From positions 1 through 64,000 of the forward strand of contig FTLJ01000107.1 of assembly GCA_900155495.1 (NCBI GenBank): a DNA stretch of 64,000 nt, written 5' to 3'. This document shows, one piece after another, positions 33,923 to 45,000 of this stretch. How positions within the stretch are numbered: the first letter of the stretch is position 1; each line of letters opens with the position of its first letter. Both the position numbers and the translations under genes were made by a program. The notes beneath the pieces are model-generated. The model saw only the letters and a list, made by a program, of their open reading frames with translations, did no database searches and was not told where the DNA came from. This DNA comes from Porogramme epimiltina. Its lineage: Eukaryota; Basidiomycota; Agaricomycetes; Polyporales; Polyporaceae.

Positions 33923-34471
33923 GGCACGGAGCGCGCGAGGGCGGGCAGTGTGGTGTTGGGCGAGAGCAGCGAGGGAGTGGGAGGAGAACAAGCAGGGTAT
34001 CTGTCGTAGGGGGGGTTCTAACAGGGTCCTTGGGGGCGCCATCGCGCCGTCGTATCCCCCTCGCCTCGCGGTTGCAGCGTGTCCGCCGCGTTTTTCTTTC
34101 CTTTTCTTGTCACTTACGGCTTGCAACACAGAAATATGTACTTGCGGGTTCCTACGAGCCGAGAATGCATGTGTACAATATGATTAAGGCCCTTCGTTGG
34201 TGCCTGCTGGGAACCCGTTCCAATCCATCCGATAACGTTGATAATGTGAATGCTGCCCAGCAACCTCTCGTACATCGTTCGTCTGCACCGCGATCCCTAC
34301 CCCCAGTCGTCTCCGACTGCGAGGCGGCCTGAAGTCTGGACCGATGAGGTCTCTTTTGCCTGTCGACGGGCGTTGTCAGCATCAATTCCGCAGCCATAAG
34401 CGAGGGAAGCCGGACTGACATCGAGCAGAAAGCGAGCCCTACATCTCCCCCCCTGCCCCTGCCCTCCCCTG
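33923..34471. other. Convergent intergenic region containing a duplicated short element
   Basis: Lies between the MRJP-type gene (plus) and zinc-finger gene 1 (minus). The 34130-34185 segment shares AGAAATATGTACTTG and GTACAATATGATT with 48611-48645. It may include 3' processing signals. Confidence 0.5.
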
Positions 34472-35744
34472 TTAGTGCAGCTCGTGCTGCAGCTGGGCCT
34501 GCGCGGCGCGCACCTGGGCGGGGCAGCCGGCGGTCTGGTGGCGCTTGAGCGTGTCCTTGCGCGCGAACGTGTTGCCGCACGTCGGGCACTGCTGGGCCAT
34601 GGATTTGAGGTGGCATTCAGCGATGTGCTTCGGGATGTTTTCGAAGAGCATGGGCTCGCTGCGGCAGGGCCCGCCCCAGGTGCAGTGGACGGTCTGTCCG
34701 CGCGAAACGGGGTGGTAGGTGCGGAAATGCCGGCGGATGCCTGGGTGCGAGAGGTCGTCGAGCTGGATAGTGCATCCGGCCCACTGGCAGGGTTGCGACC
34801 CCACCAGCTTAGAGAGTTCCAGGGGAGTGACGGGGGTGAGGGGGGGCGCGTCGAGGTGGGTTTGGTCCCAGGCGGAGAAGCCGTTGGCCGACCGGGAGTC
34901 GGAGGCGAGTTGAGTGGTGTAGAGGTCCATGTGGGCATGGCCGTAGCCATGCCCAGTGGGGAGGGTGTCAAGGGAAGAGGAGTGGTGGTGGTGGGGCTGG
35001 TGGGGATGGGGGTGGGGGTAGGTGCGGTCCGTGTGCCTCGTGCGGGGTGCGTCTCCCATCGCAGCGTGCAGTCTGTGTGAATAGAGGGAGGAGGGTGGAG
35101 ATGGAGATGGAGAGGAGGACGAGGCCTCAGAGGGGAAGCGAGAGTGTTCATCGTAGTGGGGAGGGCGGGAGAGATACATAGGAGAGGGCTGGGGGTAGGG
35201 TGGGACCCTGTTGAACGAAAAAAAAACTTAAATTAGCAGCGCTTAGAGGATTAGCGTGGGACAGTAGTTAACTTACACACTGTTCCTTCCATGCATGCTG
35301 TAATAGGGGGCGGGGGAACATGCGTTTGAGGGCTGGCTGGGATAATTCCAACGGGGTGAAAGATCCGCGCCGGCGCTGAACAGGTCGAAATTGGGACCAA
35401 TATCGACGGAAGAGGGCTCGCATTTGACGATCTGAGGTAGACCATGAATAGGACCCTGCGACATGCTTGTGGACCCCCATGAGTTCGTCTTCCCTACTAT
35501 CAGCACCATGGTGCTCACCTGCCCATGTAGTTTGAGTTGCATGGAGATGTTGGGGCAACGCCTACAGCCATAGTGCAAGAAGTGTACAGCGGATGAGCAA
35601 TTTGATAGGAGGGCAGCTGGCGGGACAGATGTCAAAGTCGGATGTGAGGATATCCGAGGGACGGGACGTACGTCTTATATGAGGATGAGGATCCATACGG
35701 GCCCGGTGCCGCTGGCGAGCAAAGTTCGAAAAAGGTGTTTGCAT
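34472..35744 (-). CDS. Zinc-finger protein 1 of a three-member paralogous family
   Basis: Four exons on the minus strand: 35672-35744, 35519-35561, 35277-35465 and 34472-35207, 346 aa. The start MQTPFSN parallels MQTPVTN of the paralogue at 40905. The N-terminal 235 residues are Pro/Ser/His-rich (includes HPHPHQPHHHH) and probably an activation or low-complexity region. Three zinc units follow from about residue 242: CQW..C with RRHFRTYH; CTWGGPC with PKHIAECHL; and CPTC with RKDTLKRHQTAGC. The last has C-C-H-C ligands. Probable DNA-binding transcription factor by inference. The exon 1-3 assignment rests on frame, splice signals and similarity of the start; a shorter protein starting at 35464 is the fallback. 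Long upstream region. Confidence 0.75.
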
Positions 35745-38700
35745 CGCCCCGGGAAGCCCCCCGCAATCCCGATACCTGCAATGTGTCGAGTGCTGTGAGG
35801 CGGAGATCGTGCAAGGACCCACGACACCAAGATGACGGTATCCACACCTGCAGCTGACCTGATTCACCGCCCTGGTGTGCTCTTGGATAGCACAAGTAAT
35901 GGAACGACCACCAGGCGCCCAACGTAAGAAAGCCTTGTGAGAGCGAAGACATTCTCTGGGTCTCGCCATCGCCGGTAACGCAAAATCGGATGGCCCGCCG
36001 TGAGTGACGCCAGTCAAACGACAGATGGGCGCCCCTTGCCTTCGAAGGTTTAGTAACACGCGGAGCTTATACTGGCCTGCTCTGCCTCCTACACTGCACT
36101 GATGCAAGAAGAACAAGGTCGGGCGCTATAACGTCGTACGAACCCAATACACGAGGTCCACGAGGATATCTGGATATCGTCGAAGCACGAGACGGCCTCG
36201 CTGTAGCGGGCAGCGAGGCAGAGCAGCCTAGGACGCGATGTTAATGAGCGTGAGGGCCGCTGTTCATGGGTGACATCGCCAGGGGACGACACCGAAAGGG
36301 GGCCGGACTCACAGCGCTAGGGAGCAGGCTCTCGGGCGGCGTTTCCCTGCAAGATCCAACGCAAATTGGGAAATGAAGCCATTCGCGGGAAGTATAGGTG
36401 CCGAAAATGGACAGTTAGTTGCCAGCAAATCTTCACCGCTGGAGCCGCCGCACGGCGAGTGATGACGTGAGGGGGAAAGCTGAGGGCTGAGAGTTGTGTC
36501 GGAGACCGGACGCGACGCGGAGAAAGCACGACCAACAGTGCTGTTACTGCGCCCCAATTACGGCGACGTCGAGAACCCGGTCCGAGCGCACGCTCTCACG
36601 CCTACGGGCGCGCGGGCTCTGGCGGGACACATTCGCGCACATACGGAGCTCTGTCGAACGCGACTGCAGAAGCCCATGAGATTCAAGGCGGAGGGGGCAG
36701 AGGCGCTATGAAGACGCAATGGCCACCGGCGTGGGATCGGAGAAATGCCGCCTCGCTGAAAACTTCATGTTTTGGCAGCCATTCGCGCAGGCCCCCAAGA
36801 CACCACTAGGACATGAGACGTAGATCTATCGTAGGGAGATGGTATCGCACTTGGTGGCTGCCGTAACGCACACCAGTGGCCTATGGTGGCGGACTAAAGC
36901 GTTGTGCCGAGTGCATGACGCCAATCGCAGTCAATCTGCGCGGGGCTGAGGACCCAGCTAGAAAGTGACGAAACGGACAGGCGGGACAGGAAGCGCCCGG
37001 CTAGCATGGGCCCTAACCAGAATTTCGCGGGATATTCCGCACGAGCTTCTGTTCGCCCGCCCCCAGCGTGCCTAGGTCGCCCTCCCCTTTGCGAACAAGG
37101 CCTGTGGTTGGAATGACGGCAGGACGGGTACAGGAATCATCTTGAAACATGGGAGAGATCGATGGAGACTTCACTATTACTCGCGGTGCGTGGCCTGCTG
37201 CCGCACCGCTTTCATTGCGCACATAGAGGGCAAGGGAGGGCTCAGGGCTCCCTCGGGGTATGTCGGGGTGTGCGCACGCGGCCAATGAGGGAGGACGGCA
37301 CGTGGACAAGAAGCGGGAAGAGAGCGATGAAGATGAAGATTGTCGTCCCTCTCGAGTCTCAGCTGTGGCGTCCGCGCAAGTCCGGGCGCTCCGGCAGCAC
37401 TGGATCCTGCCTTACGTTGGCCCATCGCCATCGATGTGGCCAACGACGTCTGCGCAGTGTGCACTGTCCGATGGGAGTGTGCTACCCTCGCGCACCCCAG
37501 CTTCTTGCATCTGCGAGCACTACGGACGAGAAGAGGTGCGCATCTTTGGGGGAAGGGGGATTGCCCTCGGGCGGCTTCGAGCGGAAGAAGGACCGCGACG
37601 ATGCGCTCCCCTCCGAGAGAAGCCATTACGAAGGTCTTGACGTGCACCGGAAGTTCAAGACGCGCTTCCTCTCGTCTTCGCTCACGGCCCCCCTCCGACA
37701 GCCGGAATCGGGGCGGGCTTCCGAGGGATAGGATTCAATCTACGCGGGCCTTCGTGCGGGGTCGGGCGTAGCGAACGGCGAGTTGCGAGAGCGAGCGACG
37801 AGCGATCACGCGGTTGCGCAGCGACGTAGTCCGAGGTCGGCGTGGAGTAGTCGGCGTAGAGGGGGAGAAGGAAGCGGCGCGGTCGGGAGATGACATGCGC
37901 TGCCTGTGTGGTCGGAGGGTCGCGAGGCACGCTGCGAACGACTATGATTGCCGGAGTGCAGACACAGGGCGCGCTTGGATATTGACTATTGAATATCCAA
38001 CTACGCCTCGTTTTTCTGAACACTGGCTGCGCAGTGCGGGGCGCGGATATGACGTCGCAGACGGACGCACGCACCAGGGCCGGATATGAATGTCGGCCCG
38101 TCCGTCGCCCTTGGCCAACATCGCGTGCAATTTGTCTTGATATCCATGGTGGGTATGTCATGCGACATACACTCCGCCGCCGGAGGCATGCAAAGCAAAG
38201 ATGATCAAGATATGGACGGATGACCGAGGCCAAGCATTGGGGGGCTATAATGCGCTCGACGGTGAAGGTGGAGATGACAAGCAACAAGGACAGACGCCAC
38301 GAGCAACAGTCGAATAGCACGGCCCCCTCCGAGTCCAGGGCGACGCGCTCCACGTGGGCGCGCGCCTCCCACGTGGCGGCTATCAACATCTGGGAGGCCC
38401 GGTACACAGCAAGTGCGGGGCGGCTGCTGGCGGCTGCAGATCAGCGCACCGCGCGCCGCGACAGATTCGTCAGTGCCACCCGCGTCTTCCCCACCCGCGC
38501 GCGACCCTGGGGGAGGCCCTGCCGCCGGTGGCCCCTCCGCCGTACGCGCTACTAAGCAGGGGCGCGTAGCCCGCGGGCCTCGTCGCGCCCCGCTTCGGCG
38601 ACGCGCCCGCCCCCCGGATGCAGCGTTCCCGACCCCGGGGCGCGAAAGGGCCTGAGGAGCTGAGGCCCGACGCGGCATTATTGCAGACGGCCTGGGCCGA

Positions 38701-40904
38701 GCGGTAACGGTGCAAGGTCGTCAGCACGTCCGCCGGCAGTTACGAACTCCGCGGCGCTGCGCGCCCCCTTCTCTCAATATGGCAAAATGACATTCTACGT
38801 CACCCACTGCCCTTCCGCGGCAGGCCGCCGCGGCGCCCCCAGCCCCGTCGCGTCGCCCACCGCGCGCCCACGACGACGCCTCTATGTACATATTACCGCT
38901 TCCCGGCGTCCCGCAAGCGTTCGCTCGCCGCTAGCCAGCCGGCCCCGAACGCGCGTGGGCGCGGGCGTGTGGGTGCGCCCGTGCGCCCATCTCTCGCGCA
39001 GCGCACGCGCGCCACGTGGGCGCGCGCGAGCGGGAGGGGGGACGCGCTGTGACCGCCGTCCGGGAATGTCGGGGTCCCGGCGCGTGCGCCCCGACACGAC
39101 GCGACACGGCGCGACACGACAGGGCACGACACGACACGACACGATACGCCGCGGCCGAGGCACGCGGGCTACCCCTAGCCCGCCGGCGGGTCCGCTGGCG
39201 TGGGTGATGATGCTTTGCGATGACCGCCCGCGCCTGCGGAGCCTGGCCATGGACGGGCGGGACAGGCGTGGAATTTTTGAGACGATCAGACAAAGAGCGG
39301 CGACGGGGAGGGGTGGGGGAAAGGAAAGGGGGGGAGGGAGAGCCTAGAGGGGAGAAGGGAGGCCCGGGTGCGCGATAGACGGTTGACTTCCGGGGCAAGG
39401 TGCGCCGCGACGCGGGGTGTCGTAAGCGACGACTGGCTGGTGCGCACCGTGGAGCCCGAGCCCCCGACGCGCGCTGCAATAGTGCAGGGCCACCAGTCGC
39501 GACGGTGCGCTCGGCACGCACGATTCCACGCGCGATTTGGTGGGTCGTCGGGCGCGGGGCGCGACGGGATGGCTGTTTATAAGTCAGCGGCGCCCCCTCC
39601 CCTCGTCCGATGCGCCGGGGATGGCGTGTTTGGCAATTTCGAAGGGGAGGGGCGGCAGGGGGGCGCGGGCGGTGCGCGGCGGAAGCCTGCGCCAACTTTG
39701 TTTTGTTTTGCGGCGCCGTCACCGCCGCGCCGCGCCTTGAGCGAGATACTAGGATACTAGAGGCTGGTGGGGATGTCCGGGCGACGTTTCGAACACGCGC
39801 TGCTGGTGCTCCGGAAAATCGGGAGAAGCGTGGGCCGGGGCGCGCTGCGACGCGGGTTTGTGTCGTGTTCCCCCACTGTGCATTTGTCGCAAACGCGCCA
39901 ACGGAAGACGAGCACGGACGCGGACTTTGTTGAACTGCACGAGTGTTGTGTTGCGCTAATGGGACATGCAAGAGTGCAGCATGCAGCGTGCAGCGTTGCG
40001 GTCTTACGAAATCGCGAGAGGGGCGCGAGAAGGGCGCGGCGTATGACCCCGCTGCGCGCCGCGCTTTGATGATGGGCGGGATCCCCGAAGGCACGCTCGG
40101 TCGCGCGATGGGGATCGCGAATCGCAGGGAGTCGCACAAGTGCCCAAAGAAGCCCCGGTATTTCATGTGAATCGCGATCGGCGAGCATAGCCCGCGGCAA
40201 CGTTGACCCTTGTTGGTCAGTTCCCGGTCGATCTCAGGCTCTCGCCGAGGGTACGTGGTTGAACGAGTTTCCAACGAGCCGAGTCATGCCCGACGAACGC
40301 CGCGAAATGGCGGTGGATTAGAACGCATGGTGCTACCAACATCTCGTACATGCTACCATGACACAAGTCAAAGCGCTGGACCTGAGTAATCGTATGCGTG
40401 CTATAATACAGAGAAGAATAGGGGAAAGCTATGATACAACGATAACGATGCACATCCCCGAGTTACGGCAAGCCAGGCTCGCCGCTCTCCGAGATGGGCA
40501 CCGGCCAGGACAGTAATGTAGTCATCAAAGACGGATTGTTGTACTGGAGCCCAAGAGGAGCGAGAGCAGGGAGATTAAATACGGCGTAGTAGGGAGGTTT
40601 CTTTGTACGAGCCAGCACGTTCCAAAGGGCGAGGGGGGAAGGGGTCCTCAGGAGTCATAGGGTAACGGGTAGTGTAACAAGTAAAGAACGAGGTCGAATA
40701 AGGACGTGCACGCACACACACACAGCACCAGCAGCAGGCCTCGGGGTCGCCCATAACTCTGAAAAAAGAGAAGGACAAAAAGACGATGAGCTCACCCCGT
40801 ACAAAACCGAACGTAGCCGCAGAACAGCGACGCACAGAAAGCACCAAGAGAGCGATCCCCAGGCCCGAGCTTTTAGCCTCAGCTTTGAGCACCCCCAGCC
40901 AAGC
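35745..40904. other. 5.2-kb region without a recognisable gene
   Basis: Upstream of zinc-finger gene 1 and downstream of gene 2. Very GC-rich between about 38300 and 39400. Long open frames (for example 38931-40274 minus) give Arg/Pro/Ala-rich products with no motif and opposite-strand mirror frames, so I read them as non-coding. It contains the CGACA-type tandem repeat at 39091-39148. It could hold distal regulatory DNA, untranslated exons or non-coding RNA. Confidence 0.5.
39091..39148. repeat. Imperfect CGACA pentanucleotide tandem repeat
   Basis: About eleven copies of CGACA or one-base variants (CGACG, GGCAC, CGATA) in 58 bp. It is a simple-sequence tract in GC-rich non-coding DNA. Confidence 0.8.
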
Positions 40905-42083
40905 TCAGCCGCTGGCGCTCGAGATCGCGTTCGCGTGCGTGTTCGCATGCACGAGTGCGTGCTGCTGCTGCTGCTGCTGGTTCTGCTGGCCCTGCTGGCC
41001 CTGCTGAGCGGAGTGGCAGAAGCCCTTGATGTGCCGCGAGAGCGTGTCCGCGCGCGCAAAGTCGGCGCCACAGTACGGACACTGCTTCGTCATGTTGCGG
41101 AGGTGGCACTCGGCGATGTGCTTCCCGAACGAGGACGGGAACATGTCCTTGCCGCACCCGCGGTCGCCCCAGCGGCACATCTCGCGGGTGTGGTTGTCCG
41201 AGACGGGCACCTCGTGGTGCGAGCGCAGGTGCCGCGCGATCCCGGACGGCGACGCGTCGTCGAGCATCGTCCCGCAGCCGCCCGCCCAGTCGCACCGTGC
41301 TTGCTTAGTTTTTGTCCCGGTCGCGCTGTTCTCCAAGCGAGGGGACGTCGAGGAGTGGTGGGGGCGGGCGTCGCGGCGGTAGGGGTAGCCAGAGGGGAGC
41401 GAGGCCGTGAAGGTTCTAGCAAAGTTGGGGTTTGGGGTGGCGGGAGGAGTCATCAGGGCAGTCCTGCCACCACGCATATCGAAGGCCTCATAGTAGTCGT
41501 CAGTGCGGAGAGTGTTTTGGCGAGGGTAGACATGGTAGGTGCTGTCGTGAACGTAGGTGCTGGATGTGCGGGGGACGGAGGCGTCCCTAAAACAAGCGCC
41601 AAACATTTATGCACGTTGAGCGGCACCAATTGACGTAGAAGGGGAAAAGACTCACGAAAGACCCTCCCAGCCGTTGCGGTCGTGGTGGCCGTGGGTGCTG
41701 TATGTAGGAAGTGGTCTGCATGGGACCGGTCAGGTGGTAGGCATCGAGGAAAATCGAATCGCCACATACGATGCGGTCCCGAAGCTGGTGTAGACGCCTG
41801 TGTGGTAGGACGTCTCAGCACTTCCTGTGGGGGAGGGCGGGAAAGAGCTGGTGGCGAGAAGGGGGAACGACATGAGTGTGGTGCGAGGGAGAGGTGTGGC
41901 GGGTACGCACATTGATTCACCGAGGCCATTATGATGCGAGCTAGACCATGGCAACAGTAAGACATCTAAGGCTAGTTCGAAAGCTAAGCCCAAAGCGCAC
42001 CCATATTGAGGGTCGTACGTCGACTGGCGGCGACGGGTGGCTTCGGTGCTAGAGAAGACGTGATTCGTGACGGGAGTCTGCAT
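40905..42083 (-). CDS. Zinc-finger protein 2 of a three-member paralogous family
   Basis: Five exons on the minus strand: 42001-42083, 41921-41940 (20 nt), 41770-41824, 41656-41715 and 40905-41586, 299 aa. It starts MQTPVTNHVFSSTEATRRRQ. The three zinc units from about residue 171 are CDWAGGCG with ARHLRSHH, CRWGDRGCG with GKHIAECHL, and CPYC with RADTLSRHIKGFC. The tail is a Gln-rich stretch (QQGQQGQQNQQQQQQ) from a GCT/CAG tract, followed by an alternating HANTHANA segment. The KHIAECHL block is shared with gene 1. Introns are 60, 96, 54 and 69 nt. The microexon is the only piece that brings exon 1 (phase 2) and exon 3 (needing phase 1) into one frame. Probable transcription factor; target unknown. 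A TATAAGA (42191-42202 region, minus) lies about 110 bp upstream. Confidence 0.8.
40961..41010. repeat. GCT/CAG trinucleotide tract in the zinc-finger 2 coding sequence
   Basis: Near-perfect GCTGCTGCTGCTGCTGCTG followed by interrupted copies. On the minus strand it encodes the Gln/Gly tract near the C-terminus of zinc-finger protein 2. Confidence 0.85.
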
Positions 42084-45000
42084 GGCGAGCGAACAAGGTG
42101 GCGGGGGCGGGAAGGGGGAAGGGCGAGGCGTAGTCGGATCCCAGGGACGACGGGAGGTGGTGGTGGATTGCTTATGTGGATGTGGGCGAGGTCTTATACG
42201 GCCCGTCGAGATGGGTGATGGAGATTGGGCAGCACTCGCGCGATTTTGGGAGGTAGGAAGCGGTGCAGAGATGCACCGGTGGAGCTCAAGAGGGGGGGAT
42301 ACAAGCGAGGGAAGTCAACAGCAGCGGCGGACAAATTATAAGTTTACATAGTCACGTCGAGGCTGATGGACGCAGCGCCCGGTTACGTTCGGCGGTTTGG
42401 CGACCAAGCAGATCACGCCCGCGCCCGGGAACCCCTCAGGAACCCTAGTACAACAGCGTCTGCGCATGCAGAAGCGGAGCACGGCAGGCCACCAAAGATC
42501 GGATGTGACTCAAGAGACGCGTGCAGTCGGGCAATTCTTCCATGACCTCAAAATCGAGGTGGTCATCGACTAGATTTGCAGTTTCCATCTGTTCACAGGA
42601 TCCTGAGGTCCGAGAGCGAAGGGGAAGTAAGGTGGGGACGATCGTGCGAAGATGTCGGAGAGAGAACAGCCGGTTACGTGCAAGTAGACCAACACAAGGC
42701 TCGAGCCGGACAGCGCGTCGCGAGTCGGCGGCGACAGACTGGATTAAGGGTTATCAAAAGGCAACGGGAACACGACCGGCGAACATGATAATCTCCCCCC
42801 ACCGGACCCCACGTCAGTGGGGTCGAATCAGTTCTGAGGTGTAGCATAAAAGGCTTCGATCGGCTGCCCTGTGCTGGCTAACGATGCGATCGAGGGGCAG
42901 TCCCATAGCCACAAAAGAACACAATTGGCAAGTGCAAGGCTCCCTCGGGTGAAACGACAGCAGAGCGAAGGGATACACGGAAGAGCCTGCACACAGGTAG
43001 CTGTAGAAGACTGCTAAGAAGTGATCTAAGCACGGACGGAACCGTCAACCCGAGAACAGGAACGCAAGCGCAGCGGCCTCGAGGTCGAACGAAGCGAGCT
43101 GTAGTTGGGGGGAAGAAGGGGGCTGCAGAGGATGATCAGCGAGTGGAACCGGGTCAAGTACGAGGACGCTACAGGACAGCAGAGTGCCGGAGTTGCTGGC
43201 ACGCTCCAAGGAGCACTGACGCTCACCCAGTCTGCGGTGGTGCGGATGCGTGGGAAGAAAAGACCGGCTGGCCTTGCTGATCGCTGGATCCTCCAGGTCT
43301 CAGGCAGCTCCGGCGTCGGATGCTTACGTATGCCGCAGACGGTTCGGCGATAGGCGCCGGCACACGCCCATATCGAGCCAGCGACGCTCCCCTCAGCAGG
43401 CTGGCAGCGGCCCCGCTTCGTGCGTTCCTGTCGTCTGACTGGTTCCGTCTGAGTCGATTCCCCCCGTTTCAGCCTCGGAATAGACACTACACACCCCGCA
43501 TGTCACCTCCGAGGTCGTTGTGCTCCACGGCCTGCCCCTGCCCAGGCCTGGCTGCTCACATCGCGCTTCCGAGCCGACGGTCATCCGAGCATTCACTCAT
43601 CCCAGCCCGAACCCGAACCTTCCTGACCAGTGACTGATGGACCTTCGGGGATTGGCGCCCTTGTCTATTTCGCTCGCCTCTCGCCGAGCCCAGGGAACAT
43701 CGTCCGTGGCCCTCGCCAGCTTCCTGCACGGCTCCGCACGCGCCTCGCACCCATCAGCATCCCCCTTTCCTCCGTCTCGCGGCACCGCTTCATATGCGTG
43801 CGCGCATCCTGCGCTCGATGCATCGTCAATGTCACATCCTCCAAGGTTCCAATGCACTCCTATTTGGTTCGATGGGACTGCGCGCTGGCCACGAATACCC
43901 TCCAGTAGTCGACAATCCCCACGGCAGTGACATCACACGCCTTCCTTTGTTCCGCCCTCGGAGAACAAGGCCTCGCCCCCGGCGCTGGCAACGCTCTATA
44001 CGGTTCATATCGCGAAAGGGCCTTGTCAATGTGGCATCGCCGACGAACGCCCCTGCATGTCGACCTGCTCCCAGCAGCGCCCCTCGGGCGGCAGTCCGTC
44101 CCGCCTCCCGTACTTCCATTGGCGCTCGCTCACCTTAGACGGGAGGCTAGTTATTTGTCCTCAGCACCGGCCAAGGGTCCACCGTTCTGGTGGGCTCGAC
44201 AGATCCCTCGGAGCCTCCTGTTTCACGCTCTGATAAGATCATATTTTGACTGCCCGTGGGGGCCTCGAAAAAGCAGCGCATGCACGCGGGCAGCGCCGGC
44301 GTCGACCGAGGTCAGGCAAGGGGCGCACCGCCCAATTTGATGGGTCGCCGCGGTAGAAGACGTGTGGCGCGACGTCGTAAAATTCGGTAATTGCCACACA
44401 GGAAATCGCGGGCCCTGGAACGCGCGCGTCCCCCCTCCGCCTGCGCGCGCGGATTGGCACACGCCGCACACGCGTGCAGTCACCGCCAGCGCCGCCGTCG
44501 GTTCCAGCGGGCAGTTCGCGGCCCACCGGGGTTGAGGCGCGCTTCGTGCGTCCCCGCGCTCGCGCCGGCGGGGCTCCTGGGCAAGGCGAATGGAACCGCG
44601 CTGCGCGTGAACGTTTATGTCAGGCGCCGCCCCTCGCGAGGGCGACCTTCGACGGTGCAAAATCGGGGCGCTCTGTAAGGCGGGCGCGCCGCAGAGGCGA
44701 GCGCGAACTCTGTCGGCGGACGACTCCCAGGCCCCGTGACTTCTAGACGTCGCGGAGAACAGAAAAGAATCATCTTGCTCGCTCAGTGTGGTTTCAAGTT
44801 CAGGTCGTGGCTTCCCGCTGCGGCGGTGAATTAAATGTTGGATAAGAACGGCTTCCCCACTGGGGTATTCGGTCTCCACGCACGGGCCGGGCGCGTGCTG
44901 CAGCCCCAGGCCCCAGAAAGCACGCGTGGCGCGAAGGCGCTCGCGGGCGGAACGATCCCGTGCCAGCCGTGCCGCGTATGTGTGTGTACTCGTGTGTCTA

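Noticed and set aside
38931..40274. 447-codon minus-strand open frame
   Set aside because: Spans the CGACA tandem tract and has low-complexity composition; no splice-consistent extension or family motif.
41586..41606. Start of zinc-finger protein 2 at 41606
   Set aside because: That ATG lies in an intron with a good TTTTAG acceptor; four upstream exons join in one frame and recover the MQTP start shared with gene 1.
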